DNA of 64,000 bases, from NCBI RefSeq assembly GCF_001625305.1, contig NW_017803713.1, forward strand, positions 3,401,599-3,465,598, read 5' to 3'. The translations under genes were made by a program, and so were the position numbers. The DNA comes from Branchiostoma belcheri. Its lineage: Eukaryota; Chordata; Leptocardii; Amphioxiformes; Branchiostomatidae. Below the pieces are notes generated by a model. The model had not been told where the DNA came from, made no database searches, and saw nothing but the letters and a program-made list of their open reading frames with translations. This document shows positions 1-10,200 of the stretch, in pieces (the stretch's first letter is position 1; the number at the start of each line of letters is the position of its first letter).

Positions 1-539
1 GAAGTAGCCGGTTGTAGCGGCTTTACTGTAAATGACCGCGGGTAACCCCAGATCGAACGTCCGCTCTATTCGAATGACGTCATATCGAACAAGATTCGCG
101 GGTTCGGGGGATTCGATTTCCATAGTAGCGGAGTGGGACTTTTGGGCCCAAATCTGACCATCGTGTACTTAGCTGTTTTAATGCTCATATATTGCAGTAC
201 ATGTAAGAAGGATATAAGAGTTACTAGAAAGGCCAATATTTGCTTTGGAGCAAATATAGCGATGGGTTCACCACATTTTACGACATGGCAGGGAAAGAAT
301 GAGAAACACAAGGGAAAACAATGATTTACATTGATATAACTATAATAAGAAGTAACATACAACTAAAACAACAGTTGGATAGCTATTCCCTACTTTATTG
401 GTTAGGATTTTTAATTGCATAATGCAAACTGTTGATTTTCAACAAAAAAAAAACGTTACATGCCCCGCATTCCAATGCTGGAGCAGAAAAGCTTGAAATA
501 CCTACCAAAACACTTGAATAAAGACATACTGTCAGTATG

Positions 540-668
540 GAAATGCTCTGTGCAGGTGTTAATCAAGTTAAATCCCAACAGCCAATCAGCAAGAAATGCT
601 CTGTGCAGGTGGAAATGCTCTGTGCAGGTGTTAATCAAGTTAAATCCCAACAGCCAATCAGCAAGAAG
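540..668 (+). repeat. Tandem duplication, period about 73 bp
   Basis: A block starting 'aaatgctctgtgcaggtg' and ending 'cagccaatcagcaag' occurs twice, at about 540 and 613, nearly identical. Open frames crossing it exist on both strands but have no recognisable protein content. Confidence 0.85.
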
Positions 669-980
669 TATAGAGGAAGCTGCATGCCTATTGGTTGATG
701 CCCTGCATTCCATTGTGATGACTCATGCCCAAACGTGGTAAACAAGGCACACTAACACAGTAGTACATTTGCTATAACACAGCCAAAAAACTCAAATAAA
801 ACCATTCTAAAAGCCTATATCACAATAATTTAAAAAACGCCTAGGGGTATTTGCCCACTGTACCTCCATACCAAATTTCAGGACCTTGGGCCCTAAAATG
901 AAGAAGCTGAATCCATTTAAAAATGGCAGGAGAAGGAGAAGGAGGAGAAGGAGGAGGAGAAGAAACATCAGAAAAAGCAA

Positions 981-1019
981 TATGGGTTCACCACCACTTC
1001 GTGGTGTGGTGAACCCATA
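981..1019. repeat. Near-perfect hairpin
   Basis: Arms 'tatgggttcaccac' and 'gtggtgaacccata' pair across a short TTC turn with a two-base bulge. The same word 'gatgggttcaccac' occurs at about 262, so this may be the end of an inverted-repeat element. Confidence 0.6.
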
Positions 1020-1144
1020 AATATACTGTATAATCAATCTATATGATGAAATCATCTGTATTATCAGTAATGTCATAATTGTATTGGCCAAAATTTATAC
1101 TTACAAACATCGAGAGTTTAAAAGATTCAGTTTGGAATCTTTCA

Positions 1145-2300
1145 TTAAATATATATAATTTTCTAATTGCTATGATTCTTTTTATGATCAAAGATTTTTT
1201 ATGATTTGAACTATTGTTATGACAATGTTTTTTTATGAATGATTTTTTATGATTTAAACTATTGTTGTAATCAATGATTTGTTATGATTTGAATTATTCC
1301 TATGACAGTTATGATCAATGATGTGCTATGATTTGAATTATTGTTATGGTTATTGTTATTATCAAGGATTGGATATATTTTGAATTATTGCTATGATTAT
1401 TGTTATGATCAATGATTTGTTGTGATTTGACCTATTGTTATGGCAATGGTTTTTATCAATGATTTAGTATGATTAGAATTATAAGTTTGATCTAAAATTG
1501 ATAAGTTTGATCTAAAACCCTTCTTCTGTTGGAACTTTCTCTTACTGGTGTACCTATATTCTTTCATTAATCTGTTAGGAAGACCTTCACGTGTTTTAAT
1601 GGGATCAGATATTGATAATACCTAATATGAATAAAACTTACAAACATCGAGAGTTTAAAAGACTTAGTTTGGAATCTTTCATTAAAATATAGTTTTCTTT
1701 GAAAAAAGCACAACGACTCATTTCAAAAAGGAAAGGGAAGACACAGAGGGAAATGGGATTTCTATGTGCATAATTAATTTATTATCATTTTACTCATGAT
1801 TCTCATTTTCTATTAGTTTAACTTTACTGTTGTTGTGACAATGGTTTTGTTCAATGATTTGTTTTGATTTGAACTACTGTTATGGCAATCGTTTGTGATC
1901 AATGATTTATGATTTGAACTATTGTTATGGAAATGGTTTTGATCAATGATTTGTTATGATTTGAACTATTGTTTTGATAATTGTTATGATCAGTGATGTG
2001 TTATGATTTTAATTATTGGTAAGATTATTGTTAGGATCAATAATTATTTGAACTATTGTTATGACAATGGTTTTATCAATGATTTCTTCTGATTTGAACT
2101 ATTGTTATGACAGTTGTTATGATCAATGATTTGTTATGATTTGAATCATTGCTGTGGTTATTGTTATGATCAATGATTTTTAATGATTTGAACTATTGTT
2201 ATGACAATGTTTATGATTAATGATTTGTTACGATTTGAATATTATTGTTATGAGTATTGTAATGATCAAGAATTTGTTATGATTTGAATTTTTATGTAAT
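1145..2300. repeat. AT-rich degenerate minisatellite
   Basis: Variants of 'tgatcaatgatttgttatga' alternate with 'tttgaactattgttatgaca' many times, in units of roughly 35-47 bp. The array is interrupted near 1500-1750 by a segment whose flanking word 'catcgagagtttaaaaga' also occurs at about 1110. No coding potential is seen. Confidence 0.8.
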
Positions 2301-2394
2301 GGATGTTCTATGTATGTATGTATTGCTTGGATATAAGAATAAAAAATATTTCCTCCCATGTGTTATGCAAAACAGTTTATTCCTCTGATCTAGC

Positions 2395-2765
2395 CTTATT
2401 CCTTACATTTTGGTGTATGCCTTACTACTAAACAGTTACTTAGCTGTTATAATACTGATATATTAGAGTATTTGTAAAAAGGATATAAGAGTTAATAGTA
2501 TATAAATCAATCTGTGTAATGAAACCATCTGCACTAATACACTGATAGTCTACTAAGTTTCATTTAAAATCCTTCTTATGCAGGAACTTTCTCTTACTGG
2601 TGTACCTATTTTCTTTCATCAGTCTATGAGGAAGACTTTCACGTAAATTTATGGGACCAGATATGAATAATACGTAATATGAATAAAAACGTAAAGTTTA
2701 CATTACTGTAATTCACGAAAAAAGGAAGAAAAACAGAGTTTGCGCTGCCTACCTTCCTTGAAACA
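2395..2765 (+). repeat. Dispersed repeat (family R1), copy 1
   Basis: This AT-rich segment matches 13010-13750 colinearly, sharing 'ctaaacagttacttagctg', 'aaggatataagag' and 'gaagaaaaaca'. At about 2474-2480 it shows the uninterrupted 'tgtaaaaaggatataag' where the 13-kb copy carries a MITE, so it acts as an empty site. Class unknown. Confidence 0.65.
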
Positions 2766-3009
2766 TTAGGCTATATACCGGTTATGCAGATACAGATACA
2801 GAATTATTGGTGTTCACTTTTCTACAAAATGATTGCTTGTTCCCATGATGACAACAACTGAATAAAGAATATAGAAATATGTGTAAAACAAGGAAGGAAC
2901 ATAAGTGCTGATTTTGTCATGGTCCGTTTTTGACCCTTTAAACGACATGCAAGCATTAGATTTTAGCATATCTTCTACAGCAATAAGCAAATCCCATTAA
3001 AAACAGGTT

Positions 3010-3125
3010 TGCTAGAGAGTCTCTAACCGAAGCTAGGTACTCACATTCATCTGAGATAATAATCGAAATAGGTGTAAAGAATCTTTCTCATGGGCACAAC
3101 ATTGGGGGTCTACCAGGAACTCTAT
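3010..3125 (-). mobile_element. Degenerate tRNA-derived SINE fragment
   Basis: The words 'agctaggtactcacattca' and 'gtgtaaagaat...ctttctcatgggcacaac' match the body of the SINE at 35017-35370 in the same orientation. The tRNA-like head is missing. Confidence 0.45.
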
Positions 3126-3589
3126 AAAGTACCTTTGTATTCTAAATCACCAGGCATAACCAAAGCTTGAGACCATCTTCGTTGATGAGAAGTACGTGGG
3201 TGTAGAATGAATCATACATGTATGGTATACAGGCAAGCCTCAATTACTACCAGGTACATCATACTTGTATAGTCTAACAGCTCCAAAACCTCAATTACTA
3301 CTAGGTTCATCATACATGTGTTGTCTACTCGCTTTAAAACCTACAACCACGTACACAGACGAAGAAGTTGGATCAGGCCACTTTGACTCCTCCCAAGGGA
3401 GGGACAGATTAGCGTCTAAAATTCTAAATTCATTAAACACATTTATAAAAATACAGGTTTTCTTGACGAAACCACTTTTCTTCACACATCTAACATGTCA
3501 CTGTTGTAACCAATTTTCGTATCATGTTATGACCAATACAAAAAATGTGGCCATTTTAGGGAGTGCAGCGTAATCCAATACAGGTGGTA

Positions 3590-3860
3590 AAAAGAAACCA
3601 GTTTTAAAACAAGAGCCCTGACAAAAAAGCCTAAAGCCTTAACCTCTGCTTGGAGAGTACTTCTAATCTTAGTGCGGACATATAAATTGTCTGGTATCAG
3701 AAGATGACACGTGCACTGCTTCATCTACATAGAAATGAATTGATTTTGTCTGAGAATGACGTTGGCTAACGTAAGAGTTGTTTTTCAGTAAGCCATACAG
3801 TGTACATTGTAAACCATATAGGATTCAGGCAAACATTTTTAACATGTATGTGCTGTGTTA
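3590..3860. repeat. Duplicated segment D, copy 1
   Basis: About 200 bp here, including 'aacctctgcttggagagt' and 'agaagatgacacgtgcactg', recur colinearly at 6000-6215. A looser similarity links 3300-3420 with 4060-4150 ('ccactttgactc', 'gggaggg'). The origin is unclear: dispersed repeat or small segmental duplication. Confidence 0.65.
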
Positions 3861-4302
3861 CTGATGACAAGTCAATTTTTGGAATTACGTAATGACATGT
3901 TATCATCATAACTGCCACCGCATTTCAATGTAGAACATCAAGGCGGACCGTCATTTTCCTTTATTCGTTTTTTTTTGCCGTTTCACCCCCCCCCTTCCTT
4001 CTGCAACCAATCACTGCAAGGTCCTGCTCGATCAGGTTAACCATACATATATATTCTACCTGCTCCCAAACCTCCAACCACGTCTACAGATAGAAAAAGT
4101 TGGGCTAGTCCACTTTGACTCTCTGCGGGAGGGGCAGGATAGCGCCATGGGAAATTTTAAATTCATAGATTCCTGAAAAACGTCTTTTAAAAAACACTTC
4201 TCTACACACATCTTAAATATATCTTCAGAAGTACTCTATAACCAACCTTTTTTTGTTACATCGTACGAAATTACAATGTGGCTATTTTCAGAGAGTTCGA
4301 TG

Positions 4303-5295
4303 CTCAATACTTGATACCTTGATACCTTGATACCGTCTACAGTCGAGTGAGGCTTCTTCCTGTCTGTTGTGGACTGGTCTAGTCGCTTTCCTCGTACTTC
4401 AGGTTCTCCCAGTGTCGATCCAATCTTGTTTTGAACTGGTTGACAGAATCACTGGATACTACAGTCGACGGCAGCGAGTTCCAGTCTTTGATGACCCTCA
4501 CACTGAAAACATGTTGTCTACTTCTTGACTTGGCCAGTGGCACCTTCAGCTTGAAGTTGTGGCCTCTTGTTGTTCCCTTAGCTAACTCGAAGAAACGGTC
4601 TGACTGTACTCTTTCCTGCCCAGTCAGGAACTTGAAAACCTGAATCATATCACCCCTTCTTCTTCTATACCCCAAGGACGGTAGTCTAAGTCTTTTTAGT
4701 CTTTCACTGTAGGGGAGTTCCCAGAACCCAGGAACCAGTTTTGTAGCTCTTCTCTGTACTGCCTCTACTTTCTGCTGATCGAGGGAGTAGTGGGGGCCCC
4801 AGATTACATTCCCATATTCCAGGTGGGGACGTACCATGGTCTTGAAGAGTATGGGGACTGTGTCTTTATCCAAGTTGTAGAAGGTTCTCTTAATCAAGCC
4901 CAAGACTTGGTTTCCTTTGTTAGCAGCTTTTGCTGTGTGGCAGTGAAACGAGAGCTGGTTGTCAATTGTTACGCCAAGATCTTTCTCCTCCACCGTTTCT
5001 TCAATGGTTTGTCCCCCCAGACTGTAGCTACTTTTCTGGTTCGTTCTGCCTAAGTGCAGTACTTTGCACTTAGCGACGTTGAAATGCAACTGCCATGCTT
5101 GAGACCATTCCCCCACTGTGATGAGATCCTGCTGCAGAGCATCTTTCCCAGTCTTGTCTTGGACGGTTCTGTACAGTTTGCTGTCGTCTGCAAATATTTT
5201 TATTCCACAAGCCACTGGCTCGGGTAGGTCATTTATGTAGATTACAAACAGAATTGGTCCCAGGACACTACCCTGTGGTATGCCGCTCTTGATAC
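4303..5295 (-). mobile_element. CR1-like LINE, 5'-truncated (C-terminal reverse transcriptase)
   Basis: Reading the minus strand from 5295, the frame opens with 'SGIPQGSVLGPILF' and continues through the catalytic 'FADDSKLY' motif to the usual C-terminal RT region ('RPHLEYGNVIWGP', 'VQRRATKLVPG') and a stop at 4379. After the stop the 3' end decays into repeats of 'GTATCAAG' at about 4303-4335. Short tandem repeats at the 3' terminus are known for CR1 elements. The endonuclease and N-terminal RT are absent, as expected from incomplete reverse transcription. The frame I read is uninterrupted over about 300 codons, so the copy is fairly young. The family name rests on motif style, not on a search. 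Confidence 0.85.
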
Positions 5296-7197
5296 TTAAT
5301 ACTTTTTGGTATGTTTTCTATACAATACTAGAGAAGACTTCTAGGTGGGGTTCTAACGTCTACTGTATGTGTTTATTCAATATTTATACCATCTCCCGGT
5401 ACTGATTGTCTATTGTGCATTGAGTTCGGTTCACCCTGCAGACAAGCCGCTCACAGAAGCCTCTCCGTAAGTACAGAATGTCTGAATCCTTCTTCTCAAT
5501 TTAATATGACCACCATAAACCGTTTAAGGATAGTAATTTTAGTTTGGATGATATTTTATTTCTTCTTGAAGCAGTAGCAGCAGCAGTAGAAACTGATTGG
5601 TGTATATGGTCATTTTCTTTCTACCATAAACGAAACACAGCAACCATTTTATTGTGCAGAAAAGTGAGTAGTTTTGTTTTATACAGTACCAAAGATAAAT
5701 TGAAAAGCATGTGATTTAAAGGTGACGATTTCCCTAAAATACACTACATGAATGTTAAATTCATTAAATATGTAGGCATGCCTATATTTTTGTAACTAAT
5801 TTAGAAGGATTGGAAAATTTTTGACAAAACAAACTCAAGATATTATTATTATCATATATGTGATAAATCGCTAGAAAAAACTCAGCTACAACCCTACTAC
5901 GGACAATACGTTATGTGGCAGCAAGACAGTATCAACTTGGCAAGAGATAACTAGTATCATTGGAAGGAAGAGAAACTATTCCTAAAAGGAAATCCTGATA
6001 ACGCCTAAAACCCGAGAAAAAAATCCTAAACCTCTGCTTGGAGAGTTATGAATTGTCTGGTATCAGAAGATGACACGTGCACTGCTTCATCTACATAGAA
6101 ATGAATTGATTCTGTCTGACAGTGACGTAAGCTAACGTCAAGGGTTTTTTCTTCTTCTTCTGGCTATACAGTGTACATTATAAGCCATATATGATTCAGT
6201 TAAAAATTATTTACATGTGCTGTGCTCTGATAACCAATCATTCTATCTTATTGCATAAGTATTCGTTAGTAATCTGTATGTTCGTAATTTTTTGTTGTTC
6301 CGCATTTCTGATATGAAAGATTGGAGATACATTGCTTAAGACGTTGGTAGATGGATGGTATAATTTGAGGTAAATTAAAGGTAGATGACAAGGACGAATG
6401 CCAGACATAGGCAAAACCACATTCTAATGTCTCGCAGACACCAGCAGCCCAGCATTTGGCACCTACTGCATCTAAATTTATTTGGCACAATAGGGCGTCT
6501 GCAGACAGACTATCAGCTGGTATGTTCTGGCGTATTCTAATCTAAGGTGATACCTTCCTAATTTGGCCATTACCGCAAGATTACAAGAGCATTTGGACAC
6601 ATTTAAAGACTGTTTGTAGAATTTTAGGTGGTCGGCTTCAATTGGGGAGGATTTAGGACTTTTGAAAGATCACCATATTCTGGACCCATGCAATAAAATT
6701 GGTTTTACACAGGCAACAAATAGTTTGCTCATTACAGAAATCGTAGTATCGGCTTGGCAAAGAGATTGGTTAATTCCAAATGGGGTCTTCAGACCTTTGC
6801 AGTGCAAGTATTTGTTGTTCGCCTTGAATATACAAGCTGAGTTTACAATAATGCCCAGACAATAGTTTGTTACAATTTTAACTACATTCTTACTAAAAAG
6901 GAAATGGCAGTCTTTTGGCAGGCGACCTACTTTTGTAAAAACAATGACCTTTAATTAGTTTTCTTGAGATTTACATTCAACTTCCATGATTTACCATAAG
7001 TTTCTAATCTACTTAAAGACGTTTGTAGACCTTGTTGAGATTCAGAGAAAAGTGCAATGTACTACGCCGCCTACATATAATAAACATGACACTTTCTTGT
7101 TATGTAAGAGGGGAGGACTACAAAAGTGGCAGACTTTAGCATTGTCATTACGTACCTAGAGTAAGTACATGTATATATGTTCATGTCACTGATTTGA
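5296..7197. other. Non-coding stretch with duplicated segment D, copy 2
   Basis: Positions 6000-6215 repeat the segment at 3590-3860. The rest is AT-rich with scattered short open frames (6238-6490 minus, 6662-6865 plus) that show no motif, splice context or repeat identity I recognise. Confidence 0.4.
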
Positions 7198-7269
7198 ATG
7201 CAGCGTCACTCTGTCTTCGTCTTACTATTAGGTAGATCAGTGAAAAAAAACAGAAAAGGTCCCGGAGCC

Positions 7270-10200
7270 ATGGCTGAAGACGTGCCCTCCAACGCCGTAA
7301 CAAAAACATCCAGGCCAGCTAACAATGATGCCAACCATTCCGTCCAGCCACGTGCTTTAACAAGCTTCAAGCAAGATAATGAGACAGCCTCAACCACAAT
7401 CTCAGAACACAACGAGGACAATCCCTGCATCCATCCATATGCAGTTGCATACCAGGAACATGATGGAACCGTCGTAGAATCAGCTAACTGTGATGTCATC
7501 CAGCCCTATGCTGTTAAATACCAGGAAGGTGAAGATACTGTTGTCGAGTCAGCTAATATTGATGACGATCCCAGCATGCAATCTTCTGCAGACAGACACC
7601 AGGGAGACGAGGTCGCCTCGCCCGGGAATGTCAACTGTGACGTCATCCAGCCATACGCCGTTAAATATCAAGAAAATGGCGATAGTTGCAGTAATGACCT
7701 ACACACAACACGTGGTTCTGCGTCTAAAAACAGGCATACAGCCCCTGATGATGAGGACATTCAGCCGTATGCCGTCGCCTACGTGGACCAGGATGACGTG
7801 GGGTGCAACACAGCTCCAGCTGACACTCAAATGGCTTCTAACAGAATCAATGACGTCTCAAACAACCCGTTCGTCAATAATGACCCGAATGTACCAAATC
7901 AGATGAACTTGCCAAACGTTCAGCAACCTAAGGCTCGCGGTAAGAGCTTTATTGGTTTGATTTATTTATATTTATTCATTGAAAATGTTGGACAAAGAAA
8001 ATATATTCTTATAGAAGCCCTCTCCTCCACCTCATCATCATCATCATCTTTGGTACTGTTCATCTGTGAAGAGGAGTATTAGCAGCATCAAGAACTTAGT
8101 ATCACACAAACGAACATAGAAACCATACACTTGAAGCACCACGATCTTTATACACTGTATAAATGTCTGTATATATCTTTACTGCTTAACAATCCTTCCA
8201 GGTACAATATATGGCAATAACTATATGAAAAAATAATGCTAATACAAGACTAATCTATCCAACGTTTGCATAAGAAAAACATTCTTTCAACCTTGTCTTT
8301 GCTTCGTCTTATTTTTGTTTATGTTGTGTTATGGACGCCTACTAACCTTTTCCTTAACAAAACAGTGCAGTTTTTAGGGCCCGATTTTTCAAAGTCAATT
8401 TTCGAATCACTTATCAACTTCCTAAGTTGAAACTTCGCTATCTCAATGTATATTGACCCTCATTGAGCAAAAATACCCAAAATTCTGACGGAAAATGGTT
8501 ACTGGAAGGGCCCTTGGCTGATTTTTAGGGTACATGAAATAAAAGACTCATCTTGGGGCTTCTTTCTCCAGTTTTAAGTACCGGTATACCCAAAATATAA
8601 AATATTAATTGAAATGTGCTAAATGTGAAGCAGTATGTGTCAATATCATAAAGATTGCCTTATTCAGAATATTTCCAGTTTTGCTGCTCTGAAATTGCTT
8701 TGGATGCCTTTAAATACAATTCATTTATTTCCTATTCAATTTTTGTAATCTGCATCGTTGAAGAGATTCATTTGTCACGTATAGATACAATGACTAGAAG
8801 ATTCTTCCAACAGTGACAAGTTTGAAGGGTAGAGATACTGACCTCCAAATTTTCGATGACTGTCAGTCCATCTAGGCCACTTCGTGAACAAGATGGACTG
8901 ATAGTCATCGAATGTTTGGAGGTCAGTATCTCTACCCTTCAAACTTGTCACTGTTGGAAGAATCTTTCAGTAATTGTAATCTGCAATATTTCAGGATGTA
9001 CGCGTCACCACCGGGTCTACCTAGCGATAAAAACGGCTGCCGTCCTTGGCTTGTGCATTGTCAGCGGGATCTCTCTATGGTTACACTTTAGCACCAGCCC
9101 ACCACAGGTACGCCTCTGTCAAATAGTATTGTCGCTTTTTGTTCACCATTTTCTGAAACAGCTTCCAGTTTAATCCCGGAATTCCAGTTTAATTCCGGAC
9201 TAATTCCCATATATCAGCAACCTTACATCTAGATGGCCTAATATCGTTAACTATAGGTAAAAGTGATGTTAGAAATACATGTATGTAGCAGCCATTCTCT
9301 TGGGGAAAAACCCAACTTTATTGAATTCTGGCTCCAGTTTTCAGAATTTTGCAATATTTGAACATCATTTCACCTATGGTTTTACCGATATTATAGATGT
9401 AAGGTTGCTCGAATACGTCCAGAATTAAACTGGAATTCCGGAATGAATTTTGCTTGGAACTTTGTAATTTTGAAATAACTGTGTTTCCTTTATGCGCAAG
9501 CCGGAGCGAAGCGCATTGCGTTAAAAGCTACTTAAAAAAAGTCACACTCTACCTTAGTTGAGAGTGACGAAACAACAAACGGATGCTTTATACACACAAG
9601 GTTTGACTTTATCGATTTGTGGCTTTGTCGGTGAGGTTCTAATTCGAGGATAGTTTTGAAATAGACAATTACTACTTATTGTACTTATTCCAATACAATT
9701 TGGTGCAAAAATACGTTGACATCGGCCTGCAGCTATCAAATTCAGACAGGGTTCATATGATTTATTATGATTTCCATGAACCAATTGCGATAGCCTGCAA
9801 TAACAATAATTGATTAACCACTATACTGCTGCCACTACTACCACTGGATGCTGTTGTTCTATCCACAAGCTTCAGCAAGTCTCCAACACCCAACATGACA
9901 AAAGTGAGTCTAACACGAATTTTCAATTGTGAAATGTCTAAACTTGGTCCCTCTGTGCCATTAGACAATGTCTTAACCTTGGTCCCTCTGTGTCATTACA
10001 CAATGTGTTAAACTTGGTCTCTCTGTGTCATTAGACAATGTCTTAAACTTGGTCCCTCTGTGTCATTAGACAATGTCTTAAACTTGGTCCCTTTGTGTCA
10101 TTAGACAATGTCTTAACCTTGGTCCCTCTGTGTCATTACACAATGTCTTAAACTTGGTCTCTCTGTGTCATTAGACAATGTCTTAAACTTGGTCCCTCTG

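Larger units (their letters stand above)
1..1090. other. Repeat-derived segment without a supported gene
   Basis: No convincing exon is visible. Positions about 165-245 resemble the repeat that recurs near 2400 and 13020, sharing the words 'acttagctgtt' and 'ggatataagagtta'. Positions 930-965 are a purine-rich GGAGAA tract. Short open frames on both strands have no recognisable domain. Confidence 0.5.

Noticed and set aside
900-970. Coding Lys/Glu-rich or Leu-rich segment
   Set aside because: It is a GGAGAA purine tract giving low-complexity translations on both strands.
7490-7906. 138-codon plus-strand frame
   Set aside because: It is an out-of-frame shadow of the NHL gene's first exon.
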